Source of the DNA: Pseudisothecium myosuroides
Taxonomy: Eukaryota > Streptophyta > Bryopsida > Hypnales > Lembophyllaceae
Reading direction: 5' to 3'
Assembly: GCA_951799445.1 (NCBI GenBank)
Contig: OX637295.1
Coordinates: forward strand, 20,274,001 to 20,338,000
Length of the DNA stretch: 64,000 nt
Shown in pieces: positions 50,011-61,889 of the stretch (position 1 is the stretch's first letter; each line of letters starts with the position of its first letter). The notes beneath the pieces were generated by a model. That model saw only the letters and a program-made list of their open reading frames with translations. It had not been told where the DNA came from and searched no databases. The translations under genes were made by a program, and so were the position numbers.

Positions 50011-50326
50011 AGTCCACAAATTGATCTTTCAAGCATTTCAGCTGCTACTCAGATACCACCTGCAGCAGACCAGGCCACTGAATTGGACATGCATACAATT
50101 CAAATGGAACTAGTAATCTCCTAGGAATGCAATCACTGGTTGCAATTTACTTGTGACCAAAAATTGCAAAAACATGGATGCTTCCATATCTTCAACAATT
50201 GAATAAATCAGTTAGAAAGCTTCTAAGGCAACAAAAATATACCAACAAACAGGAGACATCATACCCAATATTTTGAACGATAGAGCTATGCTCGGGAAGT
50301 TACCTTAATCAACAATTGGCTTCCAA

Positions 50327-50604
50327 TAGGGTTGTCCATCCGGACATCACTTTGACTTTTCCTGTCGGGATGTCCGTCAGTGTTGGTCCGGACACTTCAT
50401 AATTAACATTAGCCAAATTTTATTTTATTTTTCTTGGAAGGTCAATCCGTCAAGTTGGACGACTTGGACGACTTGTCCGTCAATTGGACGGACCAATTGT
50501 CGACATCAACGGACTGACCGCCCAAAAAAAAAAAAAATTAATCTTGATGGACGCTGGGTTGGATCCCGACATACCAGTGACGTGAGGTGATGGGGACAAC
50601 CCTA
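50327..50604. mobile_element. hAT-like MITE with 8-bp target duplication
   Basis: Terminal repeats TAGGGTTGTCC and GGACAACCCTA. Flanks are GCTTCCAA (50319-50326) and GCTTCTAA (50605-50612), an 8-bp duplication with one mismatch, the length expected for hAT. 278 bp. The interior contains repeated GTCCGTCAA/TTGGACGG words. Confidence 0.75.
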
Positions 50605-50682
50605 GCTTCTAAAGGAAACTTTAACTTCTAGGTTGGAATTAACAAGATTGGATTTCATGAGGAATACAACATCTACTCACCT

Positions 50683-51390
50683 TCAACGTGCATTATTCAA
50701 CCTTGCAAGAGATCCGACGTGATCAAAGTCAACCACTGCTTTGATGCCACCCCTAGCCCATAGTTGTAGCTTCTCTTGAATGGCATTGAAATCAACTGGT
50801 GAGAGCTTTTTGTACATGAAAGTGTTGACATTCAGATAGTCAGCCATCAAATCTACCATCCCATGTCCTCCTGGCAAACTAGCAGCACCGTGAATTGCAA
50901 CCAAGATTCTGTGGAGCTTCTCTTCATCCTAGTGCTAGATGCACGTTTGATGCCTCTTAATATGTCCCCACTCTTGATAGTGTTGTTCATCACCCTCAAT
51001 GCCTCTTTTCCTTCCCTACTCTTCAACCAAGCGTCTAGCACCTGATTGTCCTTTAATTTCTAAGTTACTTCACCATCTCAATGTCTTGAGCGTCTATGAA
51101 GTGCATCTCTATTTTCAACTCCTTCGCTTCTGCAATAGCTAGCTGAATTCCGGCCCTCATGTGATTTTACAAAACTCTTGCAACTCGAGGACCATTTAGC
51201 ACCACGTGATTTCCCTCTTTTCCATTGATGAAAACAGCTGCCTAACAACAATTTGGTTGTCATTAAGCTTGGATAGCTTCTAGGCTTCAGGATGATGCGG
51301 TGCCCCTCACCAAGCGCTACATGCATCAATGGAGGACTTCCTTTCATCACCACTTCCATCACGCGTACTTCTGTGTGCCTCCTCATTTGC
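50683..51390 (-). pseudogene. unrecognised pseudogene or gene fragment
   Basis: Coding-like minus-strand stretches in shifted frames: QLAIAEAKELKIEMHFIDAQ near 51110-51160, then LDAWLKSREGKEALRVMNNT, DILRGIKRASST and, after a frame change near 50935, EEKLHRILVAIHGAASLPGG through MVDLMADYLNVNTFMYKKLS to LARLNNAR at 50683. At least two frame breaks separate the parts. An exon-intron gene is possible, but the breaks lack clear splice signals. I do not recognise the family. Confidence 0.45.
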
Positions 51391-51552
51391 TACCTACCAC
51401 AAGTTTGATTAATTATGATTCAGCCCAGCAAAAGTAAAATAGAAAAAAAAAATATAGACTCTTGTCATATGGACGACGAAGCATGGTTTGTTTATGACAC
51501 ACAGGCATGACAATTTTCTCAAAGCTCTTGTATAAGGACAACGAGCGACTAG

Positions 51553-54118
51553 CACTACTAGAAACAAGGGATATAAATGACTGCAAAGAATGACTCTAAA
51601 ATAGTCATTTCGGACAAAAATGACTCGGGTGCAACTTCGGACCCTACAGTCATTGTGGACAAGTTATTCTTTAAATGATTGCAACTTTATTATCACCAAC
51701 AAATTTGGACTTGGATGAAGAAAAGATGGGATGGTCTAAGTGGCATTCAAGTTTAGGGACAAAATTTTTTGGAAAGGCCGGGTAGTTGCCCATTTTTTGA
51801 AAAATTTGCCGACCGTTGCTGACGTGGACCTTTGTGTGAATCATTCTGCAGTCGTGAGGGAGTTGTGTTGACCAATGCGGAGCTGACATGTGTCTAGTCA
51901 TTCTGCAGTCATTTGTAGGATGTACTTTCAAGATTGTCCAGTCATTTTTAAGTGACGCATGTAGTTGTTTTGAAGTGACATTGATTTAGGGTTTAGGATA
52001 CTCTCCAAGGACAGGGAAAGTCATTTTATCCTGTCATTTTCAATTTGTGGCAATGCATTGTGTACAAAAAATAATATAATGACAAATAGACAAGGACTAG
52101 TCATTCTATAGTCACATATGAGTACATTCAAAGTTCCACGGCCATACATTATACACAATATATCAAATACAATATGCCATATACATTGTACAATATATCG
52201 TACAGCATACACCATACATCATATTTGGCTTATGTCTCACATGGATTCCAAATCTACTTAGTCTATAAGTATGAAGAGATGAAATGACAAGCCTTTTATA
52301 GAAGTGAGGTAGTAGTAAGCAAGACAAACCATGTGGGATACGTAAAATGGTAAATTGCAAAAATTGTGGTACAAATAATATTTCAAACCTCATTGAGGTA
52401 TAGTAGATTTATTTTTTTCAAAAAACTTTGAACTAATAAAAGTTAGAAAATCAATCTCACTTTCATCTTCAAAAATCCATTTTACATTTTGAGCCTCAAA
52501 TCAAAAGTTATAGACAAATTTGCTAAATGGATTGGAAATGATTGGCACATGAAGAGTATTAGGGTCACCTAATTGACTTCCCCAAACATGGACATATATA
52601 GTTGTTCTAGGTCTCCTCACTTCATGCAAAGAAAGTGTGATGATGATTGCACGTGATGTCGACAATCTTCCAAAATTATTGAATGTGTAGTCTGTGGGAA
52701 TGCCAGGCTGAGTGTCTAGTTGCCAATAGTGCAAAAGTCATTTGTTAGTCATTTTTTAGTCCTTTATGTAGTACAGTCCTTCACAACAACTTTAAATGAC
52801 TATGACAAAGTCATATTGAAGTCACAAGAGTGTAGGCTACAAAGTAGTGTTCAAGGAGTCCCCTCAGAGTATTGTAATGCCTATGAACCTTGTCCTCCTT
52901 GTCCGTGGGGTTGCTTACAGTCAACAGAGTAGTTGCGTCTAGGAAGTAAACCACGGAGGAGTGGTAGGCGCCATCAAATTATCGGCAAAGAAGAGCCTAT
53001 TAGTATAAGAGGAATACTATGGCATCATTGTGGAAATTATTTTCGATAGGTACTGCTATAGATGCCCGAGGTGTCCTTAATAAGTGCAAGAACATAGCAA
53101 TGGTCAGAAAATGCATGATGAACGTGATTTTGATAATGAGACCCAATAGTTTTACATTTGAAAATGAAGATAGTAAGCAACTACTAGCCCATCACTTCTA
53201 GATTACTATAAGTAGTTAATAGGCAGTCATTTGCTAGGACACAGCGGGCACCTTTATCAATACTACTATAGAGATTGCAGGATTGACCGTTCGTCAATGG
53301 ATGCTATTCCAGCAGAGATAGATAATCTAGTTGGGACTATCAAATTGTCAGTGGAAGAGAACTTATCAACTCAAGAAGGATATTAGGTCGTCATTGCTAT
53401 AGTATTAGAGGCTAAGAATTAGAGTAGTGGCCATGTAGTAGTTTATTAGTTTGCAAGAAGTCCTTGCAAAGTTGCTTGCAGTCATTTCCTAGTGACAGCG
53501 TAGAGGTGGTACAATTGCGATGTTTGTGATCCCACACGTCAAAATTATCTAAGCAATTCAATGTCCAAAATTGTATCAATTGGTATAGTCATTTTGTAGT
53601 ATGGAACAACTTCAACTGATTTTGCAATCGTAGTGCCGTATAATGTGTTGGGTCAGAACACCTTTGTATAAATTGAAAGTGATCCATTTCTTTTCCCATC
53701 CTATAAAATTCGAAGGACTACCTGCCCATGTCAGTACGGGCAAAGGTCCAAACCATGAAACTAACTTGGGGCTCTAAAATAGTCGTGCCAGTGATTCAAT
53801 AGTCATTCTTGAGTCACTTAAAAGTGAAGCTCAGTCAAATTTATGACAGAAAAATGACTCGGAAATGACTTTGCCGGCCATGTTGGATTTCTCCTTTTTC
53901 CCACCAATAAATCGACAACACAGTGAACAAGAACATCACTCCTGTGGCCCTTTTCTATCGACTGTTCATCCCGCAGTCGCTGTGCCAACTCAAAAATGAT
54001 TGGAGACAAGTTTCGGTTCCACAGGTGGTGCAATTAGAGGGGCTGTAGTCATTTTCTAGTGAAATCGGACATGCAGTCATTCTTCTGCAGTCACAAAAAT
54101 ATCCATTTTCTAGTAGTG
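51553..54118. mobile_element. non-autonomous CACTA (En/Spm-type) transposon with TAG target duplication
   Basis: Begins CACTACTAGAAA and ends TTTCTAGTAGTG. Both sides carry TAG (51550-51552 and 54119-54121), the 3-bp duplication typical of CACTA. Many subterminal AGTCATT/AATGACT motifs crowd both ends, as in this superfamily. At 2566 bp with no transposase or TNPA-like frame it is non-autonomous. Confidence 0.85.
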
Positions 54119-54121
54119 TAG

Positions 54122-57100
54122 AGAACATGTGTAGTACCAAATGCACCGCACTATCCAAATTATCAACAACTACTCAAAACTAGTGAATGAATCAATATAT
54201 ACTAGTAAGCCAAAAAAATTATAACCAATTTTAAAACACTCCGTAAATGATGTTGAAGCCAAAATATAGAAGCGTTTTGGCACTCTGCCTCGCCAAAAAC
54301 AATGCAACTTGTTGTGTTGTTACAACGAGAAGTACAATCACGTCATTGCCATTGCCATTGTCTCTATCCTTTGAATAGACTAAAATTATTAGGGTTGGAT
54401 ATATGCTAAATACCCCTACACGATAGAACAACACGCACTTATATACAAATACAAAGCCTTGTGAAGAAAAAACATCGTGAAAGTAAGCCGCAGGCACGCA
54501 GTTATATACAAAGTGCCTTGAAGAAAAAGCCCGAGAAAAAACAACGTGAAAGTAAAAACAACCGTAAAGAAAGCTCTAGAAGAACATCACGGACGGCTTA
54601 GATCAACGCTTGTTGCAATTGACGGTCAGAATGCAAAGTGCACGGTGAGATGCGTCAAAATTTACGGCAAAGTAGAGATTCCATTCTTGAGATCCCTTTC
54701 GAGAAACTATTGCAAGTTGGTTTTGGATCATGTGCTTGTACAATTGTGCATGTTTTGTATGGATTAGATGAGCTTGATATTTGTGAACGCAGTGAAGAAG
54801 CTCACAATTCTTTCCGGTGTTTGGAATTATCCCGGTGTTGTCAATTTGCGGAGATGCTTTCCCATCACTTATTCAAATGGAATGAATCAAGTCCTTTGAC
54901 ATAGACAAAAATATAACATACAAGAAATTAATTTTAAAATAATTATTTATAATTTTTGTATTTTATTGTTGTCCAACTTTGCCTATTTTCTCATTTGGAT
55001 AACACTTTTTCTCCTAGAAACTAATTGAAATAAGAATTATAGTCCAATAAAATCATTCAATTTTACCATCTTGAAAAAAAGGTTCATAAAACCATACATG
55101 GTCATAGGAACTTGCTCAAAGCTTTAAGAATCCCTCAAGGGGACTCTTTACACTTAAGGGATTAATTGGACTTTATCTATCTATAACTAACAAAATCAAA
55201 ACTTTGCTAATACTCAAGCAACGTGAAGCTAAGTGAAGGGCAAGCAACCCCGCAATACAATAAGTGAAGGGCAAGGTCGGCACCTCTCTGTCAAACATTT
55301 ATTTTTTTCCAAAAAATAAGGTTCTTTAAATGCTAAAAATAGAAAATTTTGCCAATATTCTTTTTTTCACTATACTGTTTTTTTGTTTTTTGAAAAAATA
55401 ATTTTCCTAAAATTTTGGCATCTATTTTTAGAATTATTTTTTGCCTATCCTACCCTACTACTATGGTACAAAATTGTTTGGTTCTAGTCAATCCAACCTT
55501 TGCATTTAAAATTCTAACTTGCACACTATCTATTATATATTCTATTGTAATGCTAATGTTATAAGCACTTGACGTGTGGATTGTATTTTTTTGAGAAGTT
55601 AAAAAATAAGTGATCCAATAGTTGCAACTAGTATAGATTTGCAGTTAAGTCAAAAAGTGGGTCTTGGGATCATTTATCATATCATTGTTAGAATTTGAAA
55701 TCAAAACATTTATCATCTTATACATAAATCATATTTTAGTATAAACATGTAAGTAAAGAATATATAGTTGTGATTATTATTATATTAAAACTCCAAATAG
55801 TGATAATAACTAATGTATATATAGAATTTAGAGAGATAAAAAATTGCTTTAGAAGGATGATTGTATAATTTTTTAGAATTTAAAGAATCAAAAGAAGGAT
55901 ATTGATCCAAAACAGTTCAAAAGATCACACCTTTTATTTTGATCTTTCAAGTTCTCAACAATCCTTTAATCTCAGTATCTACAACGTTTGTCTATCATGT
56001 TGTCTATTCATGGTGTTCTAACTACTCACATTAGAACAAAATTGAAGCCTGGAAAGGGCCGCCTTAGCAGCGTTCTCAAGGCAGGCTCTGTTCGTCATCA
56101 GCGTGTTTCCAATTGTATTCAAAATCAAAAGGCATGATGGAACGTAGACACTTGTAATTTTTTGCACCAGTGTCTTAAAGGTTCGGGTTTGGCAGGACTG
56201 CGGCAAGCCTGATTTGTTCTGCCTTCTTCGTAGGTGGCCACCCCTCATTGGCTACACAAGCAGAGTCACTGGGTTCCCGGTCACGTCTGATTCCAATGTG
56301 TACCTCATCTTGTTCATCACAACAGAGTTATCAACCTGGGATACGAGCAAGGAACTCACAGCCCTTTTGAAGCTTCATTTCCATTCTAATGTATGCTTTT
56401 ATATGCCAAAAATTGTAACATGGACATCAAGGCCTTTCATGGCATAATAGAAGGCATGTAGGATTTGTGTCATAAGAAAATCCGTCCCAAGTTTGATTCT
56501 CTGCTTCTCCCTACAACGTTAATTGGGAGCAAAGCAATCACTCTCCTATTCAATCTTAAATTGCAAGAGTGAATGCTTTGTCACCACTTTAATGTTGATG
56601 GTCAATATCTTTCATAGATCAAATCCTAAATGGCTTAAAACAATTTTTTAAATCTCATAATAAATTCTAATGCACTTTTTTATATTGACAAATATAGATT
56701 CTAGATAGGAAACTTTAATTAATCTACAAAATTGTCTTAAAAACAAAAATGGTGATTTAATTGATAGCCCTTGTACAAATTGTAGTTTACTTTATAGTTA
56801 ACTACAGTTTAGACTTTAGTCAATTTTCTTTCAATTTCCTTACACAAATTTAGGGTTAGGAGTTAAATCCCAAGTAAGGAATGTTTTTTCACTGCAACTT
56901 TTTGGGGTGCTTCGGCCTTTGGGACTTTGTTGGAGGCCAATGAGGGAAGCTGCAAGGCTATTGTGCTGTTGTTTGCATGTTGTGCCTTCTTATTGCCTCC
57001 TAAACCTTGCATAGCAAGCACCACCGCATTGGTGTTGGCTACAAGTGATTGCACCCACTTGAAGTGGACACTTGTGTTGAAGAATTGAAGCCTACATTTC

Positions 57101-57239
57101 AATCAAGATTTCAATTAGGATATGAATGAATGGCTTATGGTGTCAATTCTTCAGCTTTGAATTTTGTTTTGGAAGGTAATGCAGAAGCAAATATGTGCGG
57201 ACAGAGCTTTTTGTTCATAGACAACTTTGGAAGAGCACG
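54122..57239. other. AT-rich DNA with no supported gene
   Basis: Near 54430-54560 a roughly 80-bp segment is imperfectly duplicated (TTATATACAAA, GAAGAAAAA, CGTGAAAGTAA). An open stretch at 54638-54904 (GFGSCACTIVHVLYGLDELD) and mixed frames at 56020-56450 have no recognised relatives. Confidence 0.4.
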
Positions 57240-57450
57240 GTGCAGAGCTTGCATTTAGTAGACAAGTTGTGAAGAGCACTTGAAGTAGCCGTGTATTTGT
57301 AGGAGAGCCTCCAATTGGATGGCGCTCTATTACAATGACACAGAATAACTAATATAGTTGCAAGTTTGGAGCTTGCAGTTGACGGACAATTTGTGAAGAG
57401 TGCAATGCAGAGCGTGCAATTAGCAGACAAATTGTGAAGGTCTCGCGCTT
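57240..57450. repeat. short imperfect repeats of about 35-40 bp
   Basis: CAGAGCTTGCATTTAGTAGA-CAAGTTGTGAAGAG and variants recur near 57243, 57370 and 57408. Function unknown. Confidence 0.5.
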
Positions 57451-57505
57451 GAAGTAGAAGTGCGTTCAAAGAAGAACTTGCAATTGAAAAACAATTTACT
57501 GTATA

Positions 57506-58627
57506 AGACATAGATCCATGTTTTCTTTTGCAACATCCTCTACCACATTTGTAGAATTGTAGAGAACGTTGTTACACAACTTACTCACATATTGAGGTGT
57601 GACTGTTTTCACAGCTTATGGTGGAGGATATTTAACCCCTTAAGGACCATGAGTGTAGATTTTGAACAATGAAAGAACAGAAGCACGTCCCAAACTCACC
57701 AAAATGCGTTTTTTCATTCATTAATTTTTTTTGAAGATTCTTATATTAGTTTTTTAACATTTGTATGGTTCAAATTATGAAGATTTTGCTTTGCAAATAT
57801 TCTATAATTCAAAAGGTATCAGGAGTTCTAGCCTCAAAAAGTACCTTTTTCAATTAAAAAAATGACCCTTCAAAAACGACTTGAATAAAAAAATCAAATA
57901 AAAATCTTCAAAAATCACTATAATTAGAATTCGATATTTTAAACTTATAGGAAAAAAAATCTTTTAGAAATCATAAATATTCAATCTATAATTGATTTTA
58001 GAAGGAATTTCCAATTTCTGGCTTCAAATTTTATTGAAAAAAATTGGTATGTATTTTTGTTGATCTAATTATATGGATGTGATTTATAAATAGTATTTTA
58101 CAACTATTGGTTGAGAGTCATCATTAAAATATTCTTCTAAGTTGCATTTTATAATAGATCTTCACAATTTTGGAAATCTGAATACCCTTCCGGGTTCTTT
58201 AGGGGTTAAGTCTAAGTTGAAAAAAAATCTACAGCCATAACAATGGTAGAAATTGCATAGCCATCTCTCAATTTAAGATCAACATTTGTGGACCATTTTC
58301 TACCACCAACATTTAGGAATAACTCAGGTCACATAATTTTGCCAAATCAGAGTGCATGTGAGTTGACTTACCTCCACTTATTCATTCATTTCAAAATTTG
58401 GAAGTCCCTTCAAAGAAAGACTACTATACTATACACAACTTGGAGCAATTCTGGTTGAGAAGACAAATGGGATTTCCTCGTTAAAGTACAAGCATGTCTC
58501 AAAACGGAATGTTGCCTTATCACCAGAGATCTAGCCTAAAGCTATGAATACAACTAAACTCGTCTCAAACATGTTTTTGAAACACTTTTGGCTTGCAATA
58601 TATTGTTATTCCACAAGGCAAAATAAT
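57506..58627 (+). pseudogene. duplicated 3' end of the Tim44-like gene, interrupted by a TTAA element
   Basis: Matches 48486-49013: intron 10 end, start of exon 11 (ACTCACAxATTGAGGTGTGAC, TTATGGTGGAGGATATTT) and the 3' flank (GTGGACCATTTTCTACCA, GCCAAATCAGAGTGCATG, TTATTCCACAAGGCAAAATA). The exon part encodes only VEDI before the insertion and then degenerates. Because intron sequence is included, it arose by DNA duplication, not retroposition. Confidence 0.8.
57632..58209. mobile_element. TTAA-flanked element inserted in the duplicated Tim44 segment
   Basis: Starts TTAACCCCTTAAGGACC and ends GGGTTCTTTAGGGGTTAA. 578 bp, non-coding. The intact paralogue at about 48600 reads GATATTTGGGTCTTTGA where this copy reads GATATT-TTAA-element-TTAA-GTCTAAGTTGA, so the insertion site can be aligned. 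Confidence 0.75.
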
Positions 58628-60220
58628 GAATAAGACAAAGGCTCCCCTAAGACTTGATTAAATCCATCTCTTTAAGAAATAAACATAAAAAATCTAAAAA
58701 TAACAATTGACTAGGAGTCATTCAGCACATTTAGCAACAAAGAAATAATAGTTAAACTAACTTAAATCTACCAAAGAAGGAAGTTAGGTTTGAAGTTGCA
58801 TAGTAAAAACTCCCAGTAGTCCAAATCTAGTTCAAATTTAGGAAAATATGCAAAACACTAGAAGAAAAAGAAGGATGAAGTTTAGGTTAAGAAATGGATG
58901 AAGTCAGTTGAAAGTCATCTATCTGAGTCCAAACTTAGAACTTAGATAAAAATTAGTAACCTAATGCCAAGGCCCAAATTTCAAAGTCATTTGAAATAGA
59001 GAAGGTGTCCAAAGAGGTGGATGAAATTTTAGTAGCCTCCTAAAGGCTAAAATTTCATCCGTTTATATCTTTTGCTAGGAAGGTCAAATTGCTTTGTATT
59101 TTATGGTTTTGGAATTGGCATAAAATTTTCTACCACTTCAAGTTGATAAATTTAGATTATCACCACTTCTATTAAAAAAACCACAAAAGCTTAGTTAGTT
59201 TGAACTAGTTAAGATAATTCTTGCAATATGTTTTGCTTCATTAGTTCTTTTGCAAGTTTCTATGTGTTTAGGCATTAGAAAATATTCATTATTTGGAAGG
59301 CACAATGGATTGACGTTAAGCACCCATTAGAATAGAATCACATCTAAACACAAGAACCTAGTTATACTTGTGTATTTACCAAGGGTAGATAAATAAACAC
59401 TCACATAATGGTGCGTTTGCTGGAAGTCTTAAATATTTAAGGAGAAATTGCATAACTAAATTGTGAGTTTATTTTGAAAATGACATCCATTAGGAGTCTG
59501 AGTCCAAGTCCAAAGGGGAAGTTCCAAATAGATCTTCACAGTTATACAGAGTAGAAAGCCACTCATTGAGAGCTTTCATTCAAATACTACTCTCGGGGGG
59601 GTCACTTAGATTTTTTTAGCAAACTACGTGCGGCATAATATAGGGAGGTATTAATTCAGGATGTTCAAAAATTAGAAAATACTTTGAGGTAATATACGGT
59701 GTTCAAATTCATGTATTTCACTTTGAAGTAATATACCTAGGTTAATAATACCTGATATTTGAAAAAATTAGATCTAAGATACCCTACAAAAAATGGATCC
59801 TAGGTATTTATTGTTAATAGGTTCAATTTATGAGTTAGCTGGACTACTACTGCGGATGGAAAAAATTTGCTCACGGTCTTCCAGTATGGATGAAACTACT
59901 TGTTCGTCCACGGACTTAGGGCATTCCGGCAGTTGTCTCTCTCGTTTCAGCGTTAGTTTAGGGTTTCCGGATTGCAGTCGGGAGTGCCGTTGGAATGTCT
60001 GGATTTCGTTGACGCTTCAGTTCCGGGAAGCTTTGTATGCTGTTTGCGGCTTGTGCTCTAGCTAGGGTTACGGGCTTAGGGTGCTGCAAACAAACTTGGG
60101 GTTTCAGGCTTCCTGTTTTGTTGGAAAAGAGATCAGGGTTAGGGTGGGGCGCAACCATTCTTGTATTCTTGCTTAGGGTTTAGGCTGGGCTTAGGGTGGG
60201 GCGATCTGTGCTGCGGGTTC
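58628..60220. other. intergenic DNA and 5' leader of the zinc-finger gene
   Basis: 58.6-59.8 kb is AT-rich with nothing recognised. Near 60070-60200, repeated GGGCTTAGGGT and GGGTTTAGG words resemble plant telo-box leaders. Confidence 0.4.
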
Positions 60221-61057
60221 ATGGCGTCGTTGCGGGAGCGCCACATTAAGTTGTGGACACTCGAAGATGACGAGGCAGAGCCAGAGTACTTCGGGAAAGT
60301 GAAGGTTGGGGATGGAAAATCGTATGCATCGTTGCGGGAGAGGTTGGAGGCCGCCAATGTGTTGGATTGGCCGTTCGAGTTCTGGGATGTCGAAGATAGT
60401 TGCAGGATACGGAAGAAAATAGAAGCGCTGAATGATATTTTGGAAGAAGTGCACGTCATCCCGGTTGGTTGCGGCAATCGTGAAACAACGAAACGGCGGA
60501 GAGTTGAGGCTGAAACTCTTGCAGATCTGGAGCCTGCGGTGGAGTTCCCAGATGTTGCAGCGTCGCTTGAAGAAATTGAAATTCAAGCAGGGCCTCTGGC
60601 CTCCTCTAGGGTTAGCGGTGATGGCGAGCCAAGTCAGGAGAGCAATGTGTCCTGGAAATCTGTCCTCATCTCCAAGGACGTGATGGAGCGGTACCTGAAG
60701 CAAGCTGAAAGACTGAGGAGAGATTTGAAGGATGTTTCACTAGAAGACAACGAATGGGTGTTGCGGTCGTGGGATGAAGACGGTGTGGCGTTCGTGAAAG
60801 TCTATTGCTTGGAATGCCGAAAAGAATGCGGCGGTGACAGCGGCTTACACAACAATTCTGTTGTTGCCAATCTCTTCTCAAACTTCAAGTCCAGCCACCT
60901 TTCTAGTACCCAACACATTAAAAATTGGTGCCGCAAGCACAACGTTAATTTCCTTGATCATCCAGCATCTGCAGCACCAAAGGGAAAAACTGTGCCTTGT
61001 CTCCGTCTAAACACAAGGAGCTCATCATGGAGGGCGTATCTGTACTTGAAAAGGTGA
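60221..61057 (+). CDS. unrecognised zinc-finger protein, first exon (about 278 codons)
   Basis: I do not recognise the family. An upstream in-frame ATG exists at 60161, but 60221 (MASLRERHIKLWTLEDDEAE) follows the leader better. Residues 1-75 form an acidic, hydrophobic-patterned domain (FPFEFWDVEDSCRI-like text), then a basic patch TKRRRVEAE suggesting nuclear location. At about 200-245 there is a possible C-x2-C...H-x5-H finger: VYCLECRKECGG, then SHLSSTQHIKNWC. The frame ends in TGA at 61055, but a donor AAAAG/gtgaat at 61053 would let it splice on towards 63205. The finger spacing recalls BED or U1C-type fingers. A transposon origin is possible. Confidence 0.6.
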   Translation: MASLRERHIKLWTLEDDEAEPEYFGKVKVGDGKSYASLRERLEAANVLDWPFEFWDVEDSCRIRKKIEALNDILEEVHVIPVGCGNRETTKRRRVEAETLADLEPAVEFPDVAASLEEIEIQAGPLASSRVSGDGEPSQESNVSWKSVLISKDVMERYLKQAERLRRDLKDVSLEDNEWVLRSWDEDGVAFVKVYCLECRKECGGDSGLHNNSVVANLFSNFKSSHLSSTQHIKNWCRKHNVNFLDHPASAAPKGKTVPCLRLNTRSSSWRAYLYLKR

Positions 61058-61130
61058 ATTCCGGAATGGATTCTGCTGTTTTGCCGTTCACTGTTTTAGG
61101 GGACGTTGTCCTGATGGAAATCCTTCCATC

Positions 61131-61410
61131 ATGTAAATATATATATTTATATATATATTTGTTTGTTTTTAATAAAGGAGTGATTAGAACTAAAAGGATT
61201 GGTCGTGGTGAGAACCACGTTTTAATTCTTGTCACAGTGCGAAGCACAGCTCAGGGGGTAGGTAACGGGCAGTCGGCCTTTGTTTCCTGCCTCTTCACCA
61301 GCGTGCCAAGCCGTGGCGCCCCGCCGCTCGACGGTCCCATCGGGGTTCGAACCCGCGATTCCGGACCAGCGGAACGCCTTTGACCACCGCTTTCCGACCG
61401 ACCAAGGTCA
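61131..61410 (-). mobile_element. tRNA-derived SINE-like element
   Basis: In minus sense, 61405-61333 looks like a degenerate tRNA: a D-arm/A-box region (GCGGTGGTCAAAGGCG), a TTCCG...CGGAA stem, and a perfect T-loop/B-box GGTTCGAACCC. The acceptor stem does not pair well, so it is not a working tRNA. About 200 bases of unrelated body follow and end in an A/T-rich simple tail (61131-61175), as expected for a SINE. Target duplications were not resolved. Confidence 0.6.
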
Positions 61411-61889
61411 CGACTTGGCGATCGAAGAGTGATTCCAGATAGTTTTAAACACTCTAGTGGCACGTGGCTATCCTACGATTGCTTGCCTTGCATTTGTTTC
61501 CTTTAATTTCTAGTTTATATTGGCTTTGATAGATGTGTGTGAATAGTTTTGAACTAAATAAAATAGCCAAGGAGTTAGAAGAGAAAAATGAGTGTGAATA
61601 GGGAAGTAGATGGGATCTTTGGTGGGGTCTTAGGTAGGGAGATAAGGGGTATGGGCTGATGTGCTCCCACCACCACCTTAGAGAGGGGAGAAAAAGAGAG
61701 AGAGGAATCTTTGAGTTTGTTAAGAAGGGAGAGTTTTGTGTGTGTGGAGGAGAGGTTGAAAGGACCGAAACTTGTTATGTATGTAGCTCATGGAGCATGG
61801 ATTTTTGAGCAATGAAATTTGAGTATGTTATTCTTGATGATGAGAGCTTTCCATAGAGTATTTGCAAGTTGCAATTGAAGTTGTGAGCA

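Noticed and set aside
60139..60703. Long minus-strand open frames opposite the zinc-finger exon
   Set aside because: They mirror the plus-strand coding exon, lack leader or splice context and show no recognisable protein pattern.
61333..61405. Candidate functional tRNA gene on the minus strand
   Set aside because: The B box and D-arm are good but the acceptor stem does not pair over seven bases and the anticodon loop is one base short. A SINE head fits better.
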